Positions 24,101 through 31,955 of a stretch of DNA of 49,694 nt are shown piece after piece. The stretch spans positions 1 to 49,694 of IMG/VR virus record IMGVR_UViG_3300025162_000069, one strand, 5' to 3'. Under the pieces are notes generated by a model. It saw only the letters and a program-made list of their open reading frames with translations, ran no database searches and was not told where the DNA came from. The number at the start of each line of letters is the position of its first letter. Position 1 is the first letter of the stretch. This DNA comes from a virus. The translations under genes were made by a program, and so were the position numbers.

Positions 24101-24271
24101 ATGATTACAAGTGAAAATAGAAGATGGGCTAGAAGTAAGCCTGATGATCTTAGAATTAAACCAGAAAATATTAATGATGAATTAAAACTAAAAGTATTAA
24201 TAGCAGCATATAATAAATACACACTTGAAGAATTACAAGAAAAATTAAATATTAAGAATAACGAATACTAA
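24101..24271 (+). CDS. Small protein downstream of prs
   Basis: This 56-residue protein begins nine bases after prs and reads MITSENRRWARSKPDDLRIK, then a helical half with LKVLIAAYNKYTLEELQEKL. The C-terminal part resembles a short helix-turn-helix but is too small for a firm call. It is probably cotranscribed with prs. Confidence 0.6.
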   Translation: MITSENRRWARSKPDDLRIKPENINDELKLKVLIAAYNKYTLEELQEKLNIKNNEY

Positions 24272-24405
24272 TGGCGATTATTTGTGGTATAGATTATGGT
24301 GATCTTGAACCATCTTTATTTTCTGAAAACTCCTGTTTGATTCTATCAGATTTATTTTTTTTCATAATTACATATTTATTACAACAAATATACAAAAATA
24401 TTTAA
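24271..24405 (+). CDS. Short ORF overlapping by TAATG, doubtful
   Basis: This 44-residue frame starts MAIICGIDYGDLEPSLFSEN and ends in a hydrophobic stretch (LILSDLFFFIITYLLQQIY). The TAATG overlap with the gene before it supports coupling. The second half could be read from the other strand instead. It may be the stump of a larger gene. Confidence 0.35.
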   Translation: MAIICGIDYGDLEPSLFSENSCLILSDLFFFIITYLLQQIYKNI

Positions 24406-24407
24406 AA

Positions 24408-24435
24408 TAAAAAAACCTCCGAAGAGGTTTTTTTT
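24408..24435. terminator. Convergent terminator
   Basis: AAAACCTC CGAA GAGGTTTT hairpin with A and T runs on either side, between the rightward prs group and the leftward DUF2828 gene. Confidence 0.85.
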
Positions 24436-24437
24436 AT

Positions 24438-25421
24438 TTAAGCTGTGATTGGTTGGTACCTTTCACTATTTATAGTTTTCAACATCAAACTTTCTGGTGT
24501 ATCAATGCTACCTGATAGAACAGATTTTAATATTGCTGGACTGAATCCTGAAACTAGTCCTACATTCTTTGCTTTAAAGTTTGAAGGAACATTACCAAGT
24601 CTACCATTAACATTCCAGAAAATGATATCTGGCAATTTATAACCAGCCTCAGAATACATTCTCTTTATCATTGATAAAGCAGTATCATTTCCATTTTGAG
24701 CACATTGATTAAATTCCATATCAGAAATAATCAATATTTTAGTTGGCATTTCGCTCTCTGGAAGGTTATTCTTAGTTGCTTTATTCAATATCAACTTATA
24801 AACACCTTCTAAGTTAGTGCTCATACCCCATTCAGCACTTTCCAACTGACGAAGTCTTTCATACAATGAACCTTTCAAATATTGCATTGTTGGTTCACTT
24901 GAGAATGTAATAAATGCGTCCTTGAAAATACTTCTATTTCTTTCAGACATATATACACCCAATGCTACTGAAACTGACATTGGAAGACCTGACATACTAC
25001 CTGATACGTCGCAAACTGGAATGACTCTCTCATTCGAATCTGCCATGAAGTCTGGAAGATTATTCCATTGTGCCTCGACTGCTCTTTTATCTTCATGTCT
25101 CTTCCAAGCTTCATATAACATATGTGGAAACAAAACACCAGCCTTGATTTCTTCCTTACCTTCGTGTACCAGTTCAATATACTCATTGAAACGGCCCATA
25201 TCATTCTTTAAGAATGCTTTTCTATACTTGTTCATAGCAACTGAAGGTACATGTGAATAGGTAATTTCTTCCCAATCCTTTGCACACATTTTTTGCTCAA
25301 CAGTATTTGATAAACCAACAACAAGTTTACGATATTCCTTTGGGGATAATCCCATATACTTACGAACCTTGTTAAATTCATATCCTTTTCTACTTAACCA
25401 TTTTGCTAATAAATTTTTCAT
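24438..25421 (-). CDS. DUF2828/vWA protein, C-terminal half (split gene)
   Basis: These 327 residues carry the second half of DUF2828. LLAKWLSRKG and LSPKEYRKLVVGLSN are followed by VEQKMCAKDWEEITYSHVPS and AGVLFPHMLYEAWK. A von Willebrand A domain comes next, with MIDAS DVSGSMSGLP and later SDMEFNQC. The first half is encoded at 26255-26689. An endonuclease ORF lies between, and its last codons overlap the start of this piece. The joint in the ancestral gene would have been D-K-N-L-L-A-K-W. DUF2828 proteins resemble TROVE/Ro60 RNA-binding proteins in architecture. Confidence 0.85.
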   Translation of the reverse strand: MKNLLAKWLSRKGYEFNKVRKYMGLSPKEYRKLVVGLSNTVEQKMCAKDWEEITYSHVPSVAMNKYRKAFLKNDMGRFNEYIELVHEGKEEIKAGVLFPHMLYEAWKRHEDKRAVEAQWNNLPDFMADSNERVIPVCDVSGSMSGLPMSVSVALGVYMSERNRSIFKDAFITFSSEPTMQYLKGSLYERLRQLESAEWGMSTNLEGVYKLILNKATKNNLPESEMPTKILIISDMEFNQCAQNGNDTALSMIKRMYSEAGYKLPDIIFWNVNGRLGNVPSNFKAKNVGLVSGFSPAILKSVLSGSIDTPESLMLKTINSERYQPITA

Positions 25422-26265
25422 ACGTCTTAATTTTATTTTTATTGTTATTGTTTTTTATATCTTTTAAAAAATTCTGTGCATCAACTTCATCTTTAAATCT
25501 CTTTGCTTTTTGTTTATTAAATTCATCCTTATAAGGAACCTTCCAAACTTTTTCAGCAGTATTAAAATGATAACCTTTAGGTGTATATACAGCAATTTCT
25601 AAATATTTTTCATATTTTCTGTCCATATAAATTGTGGAATTATCATATAGTAAATCTAATATTTTTTTACTAACTCTATTTCCACTATAAATAAGTCTCC
25701 AATATTTTTCATTTTTTTCTAAATCTTCAAAATTATCACTTTTAATATTTTTATCTTCCAAATTTAGAACTTGTTGTAACCAATTTTTAATAGTTTCTAA
25801 TAATCTACTATTATAAGAAACAAAACCGACAGAGCATCTTGGATTTCTATTCCAATTATGTTTTTTATCTTTCCATTTTGAAAAAAATATAGTACCATCA
25901 CCATCTAAAAATCCTCTGGCAAAATGTCTTTTTAAATTATCAGGAACATTATTAAAAACAACATCATCAATTTGATAAGTCTTATTTACAACAAATCCAA
26001 TTTTTCTCAATGAGTCAACAGTTTGTTTACTACATATATTAAAACCAATCGCTTTATAAATTTTACCATTTTTATTTTTTACATCTTTAATAGAAGTTGG
26101 CTTATCTAAAATATTTGCCAATTTCTCAAGATGTGCTTTATCTTTTATTGATAACCTAACTGAAATCACATACTCTGATAAAGTAGCATCAGCATAAAAA
26201 AATCCAATTAAATATGCTTTTAATTCAGAGTCAATTACACTAAAATCAATATAATCATTTGTCAC
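25390..26265 (-). CDS. LAGLIDADG homing endonuclease inserted in DUF2828
   Basis: This 291-residue protein has two LAGLIDADG helices: LKAYLIGFFYADA near residue 20 and KRHFARGFLDGDGTIFF near residue 120, each with its acidic metal ligand. It begins at GTG inside the last codons of the N-terminal DUF2828 piece and ends inside the first codons of the C-terminal piece, in a different frame from both. No room is left for a group I intron core, and no intein splice motifs are visible. It is therefore a free-standing nuclease that has split the host gene in two. Confidence 0.9.
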   Translation of the reverse strand: MTNDYIDFSVIDSELKAYLIGFFYADATLSEYVISVRLSIKDKAHLEKLANILDKPTSIKDVKNKNGKIYKAIGFNICSKQTVDSLRKIGFVVNKTYQIDDVVFNNVPDNLKRHFARGFLDGDGTIFFSKWKDKKHNWNRNPRCSVGFVSYNSRLLETIKNWLQQVLNLEDKNIKSDNFEDLEKNEKYWRLIYSGNRVSKKILDLLYDNSTIYMDRKYEKYLEIAVYTPKGYHFNTAEKVWKVPYKDEFNKQKAKRFKDEVDAQNFLKDIKNNNNKNKIKTYEKFISKMVK

Positions 26266-26689
26266 CTTCTAAAGTTTCTTTTATATATGATAGAATTTCT
26301 TTATCCACTTTATCATTTTCACCTTCGCTCAACAAAAAAGTCAAATCATCATATCTTCCATATTCAGCAATATGTTTCAAATTTTTAAGTAAATATTCTG
26401 GATAATTCTTACGAAGAAACATAGCACAAATTCTAAAGAACCTTCTTTCTCCAGCTCCACCTCTTGGGTCTCTTGACCAGAACATAAGTTTTAAAGCAAC
26501 TGATGGATCTTCCACAATCGCCTTTTGGAAAAGGGTTTCAATATCTTTTTCTGACATTTTCCTTGAAGCTCCCGCTAAAAAGAACATATCAACATTTGAA
26601 TTCAAACTGGTTGAATTTGTTACCATACCATTATTTGTTAAGGTATTTTCTTGTCTTGTCACATTTACTAAATTTGATGCTGATTGCAT
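26255..26689 (-). CDS. DUF2828/vWA protein, N-terminal half (split gene)
   Basis: These 144 residues hold the first part of DUF2828: NTLTNNGMVTNSTS, then DMFFLAGASRKMSEKDIE, ALKLMFWSRDPRGGAGERRF and NLKHIAEYGRYDDLTFLL. The frame stops just after E-G-D-K where the nuclease ORF begins. Unlike most genes here it has a full Shine-Dalgarno, GGAGG, six bases before the ATG. Both halves keep an intact frame, so they may assemble into a working protein, as the split NrdA of phage Aeh1 does. Confidence 0.85.
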   Translation of the reverse strand: MQSASNLVNVTRQENTLTNNGMVTNSTSLNSNVDMFFLAGASRKMSEKDIETLFQKAIVEDPSVALKLMFWSRDPRGGAGERRFFRICAMFLRKNYPEYLLKNLKHIAEYGRYDDLTFLLSEGENDKVDKEILSYIKETLEGDK

Positions 26690-26695
26690 AATAAA

Positions 26696-26700
26696 CCTCC
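26696..26700 (-). promoter_or_regulatory. Canonical Shine-Dalgarno GGAGG
   Basis: AAAAGGAGG with six bases before the DUF2828 ATG. Most starts in this window have only A/T-rich leaders, as usual in Bacteroidota, so this gene is an exception. Confidence 0.7.
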
Positions 26701-26731
26701 TTTTTGTTTTTTTTTGTTTTTGTTATTAAAT

Positions 26732-26766
26732 AAAAAATCCCAACTAAAAATTCATTTAGTTGGGAT
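26732..26766 (-). terminator. Terminator of the candidate ncRNA
   Basis: Read leftward: ATCCCAACTAAA, short loop, TTTAGTTGGGAT, then T6. It lies upstream of the DUF2828 start and closes the structured RNA. Confidence 0.85.
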
Positions 26767-26915
26767 CTTCACCCAGGTATCAAAACCTAGGATTTGTTCC
26801 AGGCCAGCCGAATCCGTACAGATCCATAGGTCTAGATGTGAAAATCTCAACAGAATACAAGGGTTTTTCTCAAAAACCCAGAGTAAACTTTCTTTTCAAA
26901 ATTTTTTGTTCTGTT
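26733..26915 (-). ncRNA. Structured non-coding RNA candidate upstream of the DUF2828 gene
   Basis: Between a TATAAATA box (26922-26929, read leftward) and a strong terminator lies about 180 nt without a credible ORF and with clearly higher GC than its surroundings. The core at 26763-26825 folds as a three-way junction: closing stem GGATCT/AGATCC, arm GGATT/AATCC, and arm CCTAGGT/ACCTGGG with a TTTGAT loop resembling a T-loop. Ro60/TROVE proteins bind Y RNAs that are often encoded beside them, and some bacterial Y RNAs contain a tRNA-like part. A similar partnership here is inference. Confidence 0.55.
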
Positions 26916-27211
26916 TTAGCCTATTTATAGTGGTGTGCAAACAAAGTGGAAACCTTAGAAAAGTTAAAAACACTTACACACTCACAGCTTTTCTGTTATT
27001 TATCTAGTTTTTAGATTTTGCAGAATGTATTCTTTATGAGTATTATATTTTTATAAAAATTAACTGAATACGATTTTTTCCATATAAGGGTTTTTTGTCG
27101 CTGTATGTATTCATCAATAATTTTTATGTTTTGTCAAAGAACGAATATATTGTTATTTCAAAAAAATTAAAAAGTTTAAGAAATTTTCAACATTATTATA
27201 TATTTTTTAAA

Positions 27212-27233
27212 AAATGTCATATTTTTCTATTTC
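27212..27233 (+). promoter_or_regulatory. Shared intergenic motif, copy 3
   Basis: AAATGTCATATTTTTCTATT, matching copies at 13.2, 20.6 and 48.1 kb. Downstream at about 27280 is TTGAAAAGTTTAATTTATTT, which also has a partner after the 48.1 kb copy. The rest of 26930-27366 is AT-rich with no gene that I can support. Confidence 0.45.
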
Positions 27234-27366
27234 CAATGAACTTTTTTCTTTTCAGAAAAGTGTAATAAGTTTATAGTTTAGGAAAATTGAAAAGTTTAAT
27301 TTATTTTCAAAATATTTTTATCTAAACTAATTGTTAGATTATGTATATAAAAAATAAAAAAAGTTT

Positions 27367-27817
27367 ATGTATTTTACAATTAAAAAATGGCAAGAAAAAG
27401 AAGAAATTGATAAAGTTATCAGTACTTTTTCAGAAGTAGAAAAAATGAATGATGATAGATTTAAACATCCAATTATGGATTACTATTATCTAGACATAAA
27501 ACAAATTAGAAAAATTAAAATTCTAAGTTTGCATGATGAATCTGCAAAAAAAAAGATTGAAAACATTGCAAACATTATTGTACGATAAAGAGTTAATTAC
27601 TCTTAGTGAAGAAAAACCTCAATTTTATCAAGAATCTGGTACTACTGGTTCTAGTGGAACAAATGGTAGAAGTGGAACAAGTGGATCAAGTGGTTCAAAA
27701 CCTTCTTCTACTGATTTAAATTTCGATCTAAATATCAATACTAGTGAAACTCCAGAAATGTCAATTGCTGATATTTTAATTGAAAAATTAAAATTTGAAA
27801 TAGAAAATGTATTTTAA
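27367..27817 (+). CDS. RKIKI-family protein with GTSGSSG insert, frame-shifted at an A9 run
   Basis: The frame from 27367 (MYFTIKKWQEKEE) contains YYYLDIKQIRKIKILSL and stops at 27588. A second frame entering at the A9 run (27546-27554) continues LLYDKELITLSEEKPQFYQE and a GTTGSSGTNGRSGTSGSSG insert to 27817. The intact paralogue at 27807 has these parts in one frame (RKLKLLNIS, LLYDE, then GTSGSSG). So this is one gene broken by a one-base change in a homopolymer. A sequencing error, decay, or transcript slippage on A9 are all possible. Confidence 0.65.
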
Positions 27818-28199
27818 AATAGTAAATAGTAACAATGAAATAATTAGAGAATTTATTCACACTTTTCCTGAAATTGAAATTGTGGAAGATTCAATAAATG
27901 GTATTGTTGTACAAACATGTTATCATTTATCATCAACTAATATTAGGAAGTTGAAACTATTAAACATAAGCACAACTAATGGTCAAATAATCAAATTATT
28001 CAAATTACTATATGATGAAAATATAATTCACAACTATGGTGATAATAAACCATTGATATATTTTTCTACAGGAACATCTGGTTCGTCTGGTGCGACACCT
28101 TTTCATCAAAAACCAACATATAAAAAAATAACTAAAAAATTTGATCCGCATAAAGTAATAGGCAAATGTTTAAAAATGAAAAAGAGATTCAAAGTTTGA
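27807..28199 (+). CDS. RKLKL-family protein with GTSGSSG insert
   Basis: This 130-residue protein overlaps the end of the frame-shifted paralogue. It starts MYFKIVNSNNEIIREFIHTF, has CYHLSSTNIRKLKLLNIS near residue 50, LLYDEN, and a short STGTSGSSGATPF insert like the fibre repeats, then a basic tail. The family is otherwise unknown to me. The triplet insert, shared with the tail fibres, suggests a virion surface role. Confidence 0.7.
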   Translation: MYFKIVNSNNEIIREFIHTFPEIEIVEDSINGIVVQTCYHLSSTNIRKLKLLNISTTNGQIIKLFKLLYDENIIHNYGDNKPLIYFSTGTSGSSGATPFHQKPTYKKITKKFDPHKVIGKCLKMKKRFKV

Positions 28200-28212
28200 A
28201 TCTCTTTTTTTA
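28179..28212 (+). terminator. Intrinsic terminator
   Basis: AGAGATTCAAA/TTTGAATCTCT hairpin with T7, closing the gene at 28199. Confidence 0.85.
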
Positions 28213-28235
28213 TAATTTTTTTTAATATATATTAT

Positions 28236-29165
28236 ATGAAATACATTAAAGAATTTACTCAATATGAACATATAGATGAAAAGATAAAATTTTGGGATGT
28301 TGCAATGTACTTAACTATGTTATATGCTGGTTATACTACAGTTAATAATTACAGTGAGATAAACAATTTATATACAATAGTCAACTCAGCATCATATGAC
28401 GGCACATCTGATCAAAAACACCAAATAGATAGTCTAAAAACAAACATCATAGAACAAATTAAAATTTCACCAAGATTTAAATCTGATGTAAAATCATACA
28501 TTCTAGATTCATTGAGAAATATAACAATAAAATTTGCTAATCCAACTGGCAAAAACATACTTAAAAAAACTACTGTTGCATTGTATATGAAACTTGGCGA
28601 TCTTGAAAAATCAATGGGCAGAAATCCAATTTATTATCCATTATTTAAACTAAATAAAACTTCAACTGAAAATATAATTATTGTTAATAAAATGTATGAA
28701 AATGATGATGATTTAGTTAATACATTAGTTCATGAAATTTATCACTACGTAGATGCTTTATTAGGTCAAAAAGGTGATTTAAGTGTAGAATTAAATCTAC
28801 CTCAATTTATTGATAAAAGTGTAAAAGATAAAGATGAAAATTATATACATAGGAAATATGCATCTATTTTTGGCGCAAGATTTAATAAAAGTGGTCAAGA
28901 AATAAAAAAATTAATTAAGGATTTATCTGATAAAACAATAAATCATATTGAATATTTATCATCAGCGCCAGAAATATTCGCTAGATGGAAAACATTTAAA
29001 AGTTATATGGTAAAAAAAGGATATATTAAGGATATGAATAGTCCAGTTGATAATGAATTGTTTATTAAATACATATCAACAGTAAGGCCGTCAACAGATG
29101 ATATAGAATTTTTATTAGCAATAGATTGGAATAAAATTTCAGAACTAGATAAAATAAGTATGTAA
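28236..29165 (+). CDS. Tagged H-E-x-x-H zinc metalloprotease
   Basis: This 309-residue protein carries the tag MKYIKEFTQYEHIDE, then a hydrophobic helix (WDVAMYLTMLYAGYTTV). The protease domain has LVHEIYHYVDALLG near residue 165 (HExxH zinc site). About 75 residues later, SSAPEIFARWKTF supplies the third ligand Glu. The arrangement resembles the larger lipoprotein at 2870 (SHEINH, PQEFFA). If the tag means packaging into the capsid, this would be a protease delivered with the DNA; that is inference. TATATATTATATG surrounds the start. Confidence 0.75.
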   Translation: MKYIKEFTQYEHIDEKIKFWDVAMYLTMLYAGYTTVNNYSEINNLYTIVNSASYDGTSDQKHQIDSLKTNIIEQIKISPRFKSDVKSYILDSLRNITIKFANPTGKNILKKTTVALYMKLGDLEKSMGRNPIYYPLFKLNKTSTENIIIVNKMYENDDDLVNTLVHEIYHYVDALLGQKGDLSVELNLPQFIDKSVKDKDENYIHRKYASIFGARFNKSGQEIKKLIKDLSDKTINHIEYLSSAPEIFARWKTFKSYMVKKGYIKDMNSPVDNELFIKYISTVRPSTDDIEFLLAIDWNKISELDKISM

Positions 29166-29876
29166 TTATAATTCTTTAAGTAATTCTAAAGATTTTTTAT
29201 AAAAATCATCTCTTTTCTTTGATAAAGAATCAATTATTTCTAAATCATTATCAAATTCAGTTATTCTCTCAATAGTAACATCATGGTCATGCCACAATCC
29301 GATTGTTTCCTGAATATCATCTATCTTATTAATCTTAGACTTTTCATCCAACATTAAAAGAGTATAATAAATTCTCTTTAATCTGATTCTTATCTCATGC
29401 AAATTTGTTGGTGTAATTTCTATATTGCAAATATCAGACAGTCCAATCTCCACTCTAGAATTAACATTTGCTAGGATTTGTTCATCAATATGAAATTCCT
29501 CTATTCGATCCAATTTATCACTCAAATGTTTAAATTCTTCTTGAAAGCTTTCTTTAATCTTAAAAAGCTCTAGTTTCTTTTCAAGCATTTCAGAAAGATA
29601 TAATTGATAAGGATCTTTATAATCTGCTAAAATCTTTTGCTGGATTTGAATATCTCTGATCTCACCTGACAGTTTAAATAAATTAGTAAAGCCCGTGGGG
29701 AAATCCTTATCTCTGAAAAGTAAGCCATCTAGTAAGATGTTAAAATTTTTCAGTCTTTTAAGTGTAGTTCTTATCTTATGAATATCTTCCTCAGTCACAT
29801 CTATGAGCAATCTGGAATGATGTTCATTAAAAATTCTAATTTGATCTTCAAAGTATTCTTGTAATCGTGTCATCAT
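29166..29876 (-). CDS. CHAD-domain protein (predicted polyphosphate binding)
   Basis: This protein (236 residues from 29876) is two helical CHAD repeats. The first has EEDIHKIRTTLKRLKNF and GEIRDIQI; the second has NLHEIRIRLKRIYYTLLML and GLWHDHDVT. The conserved His and Arg/Lys residues line a basic pocket that binds inorganic polyphosphate in characterised CHAD proteins. The first in-frame codon is TTG at 29882; two ATGs follow at 29876 and 29873. It is convergent with the tagged protease gene, with no gap between the stops. CHAD is uncommon in phages. Confidence 0.85.
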   Translation of the reverse strand: MMTRLQEYFEDQIRIFNEHHSRLLIDVTEEDIHKIRTTLKRLKNFNILLDGLLFRDKDFPTGFTNLFKLSGEIRDIQIQQKILADYKDPYQLYLSEMLEKKLELFKIKESFQEEFKHLSDKLDRIEEFHIDEQILANVNSRVEIGLSDICNIEITPTNLHEIRIRLKRIYYTLLMLDEKSKINKIDDIQETIGLWHDHDVTIERITEFDNDLEIIDSLSKKRDDFYKKSLELLKEL

Positions 29877-29927
29877 ATGCAAATGTAATCATTTTTTTAT
29901 ACATAAAAAATTATATATAGATATTAT

Positions 29928-30218
29928 ATGAAATATTTAAAAAAGTTTGAAGCATATAGAAGATATAAGATTAATGATTATATTTTGATAAATGTTAAGT
30001 TACTAACAAAAAACTTAAACAATCTAAGTATTCCACCACATTCCCTTGCAAAAATAATTGATATAGATTATTCAAGATTTAGTGAGTCTCCATATTATAT
30101 TAAATATCCGAATGGTGAGGAAGATGCAATACAAGAAAAAGAAATAGTTAGGTTATTAACATCAGAAGAAATAGAGAAATATGATTATGAAGAGAGAATT
30201 AATAAATATAATGTATGA
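29928..30218 (+). CDS. Small tagged protein MKYLKKFEA, first of a five-gene coupled operon
   Basis: This 96-residue protein begins MKYLKKFEAYRRYK and has a beta-rich body (NDYILINVKLL, SLAKIIDIDYS, YYIKYPNGEED) like the 91-residue protein at 1223. It ends INKYNV and overlaps the next ATG by ATGA. TTATATATAG lies about 10 nt upstream. The bodies at 1223, 29928, 30215 and 31952 look like diverged copies of one small SH3-like domain. Confidence 0.75.
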   Translation: MKYLKKFEAYRRYKINDYILINVKLLTKNLNNLSIPPHSLAKIIDIDYSRFSESPYYIKYPNGEEDAIQEKEIVRLLTSEEIEKYDYEERINKYNV

Positions 30219-30505
30219 AATATTTAAAAATGTTTGAAACTAGTATACCACACATACCTGTAAAATATAATTATAGTTATGTATATTTTGATGGTGGAAC
30301 TCCATACGATCATTATGCAAAAGTAATTGGATTACAATATTTATATGGGCAAAACAAGGTTCAATATAAAATTGAAGTTTTTGATTTAGATAAAAACAAA
30401 TTAGTAACTCTTAATAATGTCGATACTGAAATAAAAAGAAAACTAAAACCGAAAGAAATATTCAAATTTGAATACAAAAAAAATTTAGCTAAATATAATA
30501 TATGA
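30215..30505 (+). CDS. Small tagged protein MKYLKMFE
   Basis: This 96-residue protein starts MKYLKMFETSIPHI. The body is beta-rich (YNYSYVYFDGGTPYDHYAKVIGL, QYKIEVFDLD). It ends LAKYNI and overlaps the next start (ATGA). Function unknown; a tagged-family member. Confidence 0.72.
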   Translation: MKYLKMFETSIPHIPVKYNYSYVYFDGGTPYDHYAKVIGLQYLYGQNKVQYKIEVFDLDKNKLVTLNNVDTEIKRKLKPKEIFKFEYKKNLAKYNI

Positions 30506-31599
30506 ATCATATTAAAAAATTTAATGAAGGTGTAGCTGACGAATATGCAGAAAAAAGATTTTATTTTGAAAATCCTAATAAAGATTTTGAATATAAATAT
30601 CAAAACTATATCTCTAAAATACCGCCAGTTGCATATGTTAAAGATCCTTATGATAAAAAAATAGCACTATTCAAAAATCCTAAAACACTAAAAAATTTTG
30701 AAGATAATGTAAGAGCTATTGGAACATCTGATGGTGATTTATATGTTGCACAAAGAAATATGTCATTTTATCATAGCACAATGGGAGAAGCATTAGAGCT
30801 GGTAGAAAAAGGTAGTAGAATATATGACCTTAATACAAAATTTGTTTTCTTTTATAGATTAAGAAATGAAAATGCATTTGCAATTGGTATATCTACAGAA
30901 AATTATAATGATCTTAGTAAAAAAAATGAAAAAATAACAGAAGATTTACTTAAAAAAATAAAAAGAAAAAATCCGCAATTTGATTTTTATAATTATTCAA
31001 AAAGTCAACTATATAGTAATAAAAAACCTCCTGTAATTCTAGACATTACAGAACCTTATAAATCAGAACAAAAAACTCAATTTTCTTTCGGTACTGACTC
31101 TCAAAAACAAGGAATATTCACTAAATTTAAAAAATTCATTAAAAACGAATCTATGCAGTATCCTAGAAAAGATTCATCTAATCCAATCGAAAGAGAAAAA
31201 TATTTAGAACAAGAAGAAAAAGATAAATTAAAAGAAAAAATTCAAGAAGAATTTTCAAAACATTTAAAAGAAACATCATCAAGTCTTTGTGTAGAGGAAA
31301 CAATATTCCTATTAGATGATGATTATGGATGTAAAATATTTAGTATTGAAACTATAAATAGAGGAATTTACAGATATAACACAAAATTTATTGTACAAGT
31401 TCGTAGTATAAAAAATAATCCAAGAACAAATGAATTCAGAAATGGTAATTTAGTATCTAGATATGATTCTGGAGAAAATATTTCTGTTGAAGACTTTGTT
31501 AAAAAATTCGTTGATAAATTAAAAAGAACCAATGAACAAAGATTAAAAAATAGAGAAACTGTAAAATTAAAACAAATTTCAAATAAATTTAATCTATGA
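30502..31599 (+). CDS. Large tagged protein MNHIKKFNEG
   Basis: This 365-residue protein starts MNHIKKFNEGVADEYAEK. The N-terminal part to about residue 150 is mixed alpha/beta (TSDGDLYVAQRNMSFYHSTMGEALEL, FVFFYRLRNENAFAIGIS). A charged helix follows around residues 230-260, then a beta domain. It ends SNKFNL and overlaps the next gene by ATGA. No enzyme signature is certain. T4 packages the ADP-ribosyltransferase Alt through a similar tag, but I do not see convincing ART motifs here. Confidence 0.72.
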   Translation: MNHIKKFNEGVADEYAEKRFYFENPNKDFEYKYQNYISKIPPVAYVKDPYDKKIALFKNPKTLKNFEDNVRAIGTSDGDLYVAQRNMSFYHSTMGEALELVEKGSRIYDLNTKFVFFYRLRNENAFAIGISTENYNDLSKKNEKITEDLLKKIKRKNPQFDFYNYSKSQLYSNKKPPVILDITEPYKSEQKTQFSFGTDSQKQGIFTKFKKFIKNESMQYPRKDSSNPIEREKYLEQEEKDKLKEKIQEEFSKHLKETSSSLCVEETIFLLDDDYGCKIFSIETINRGIYRYNTKFIVQVRSIKNNPRTNEFRNGNLVSRYDSGENISVEDFVKKFVDKLKRTNEQRLKNRETVKLKQISNKFNL

Positions 31600-31955
31600 A
31601 ACATCTAAAACAGTTTGAAGAAGTTGTATTCTCATTTAATAGAAGTAATAGACCGAAAGATTGTGATTATGTCATAATAAAATGCAGAGAACGTAATAAT
31701 TTTTCATCTAATTATACAGAATTTGAAAAATTTATAAATACTAATATAGGAAAAATTATAGATACAAAATCTATTTTTATTCATGTTAAGTATAAAAATA
31801 TACCAAATAATATTTTAAATCATTTTTCATCTTGGGGTAATTCTCAAATGGATAAAAATAACCCATTATACTATCATTCATTTCAATATAGTGATGTCGT
31901 AGCTTATTCTGACGATGATAAAGAATTAGAAACATTAATAAAATATAATCTATGA
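31596..31955 (+). CDS. Small tagged protein MKHLKQFEE
   Basis: This 119-residue protein starts MKHLKQFEEVVFSF. The body has alternating strands (DCDYVIIKCRE, IGKIIDTKSIFIHVKYKNI). It ends LIKYNL with an ATGA overlap to the next gene. Function unknown. Confidence 0.72.
   Translation: MKHLKQFEEVVFSFNRSNRPKDCDYVIIKCRERNNFSSNYTEFEKFINTNIGKIIDTKSIFIHVKYKNIPNNILNHFSSWGNSQMDKNNPLYYHSFQYSDVVAYSDDDKELETLIKYNL

Noticed and set aside
24294-24365. 23-codon leftward ORF (MKKNKSDRIKQEF) after a TATATTTG box
   Set aside because: Codon use is plausible and a -7-like box is present, but the frame is very short and overlaps the doubtful ORF on the other strand. Left out of the feature list.
25390-26265. Group I intron or intein in the DUF2828 gene
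   Set aside because: The nuclease ORF fills the whole insertion and overlaps both exons in other frames, leaving no space for an intron core; no intein splice motifs are visible.
26684-27007. Rightward ORF of 107 codons upstream of DUF2828
   Set aside because: Composition unlike the other proteins, crosses a leftward terminator, and lies on the opposite strand to the structured RNA.
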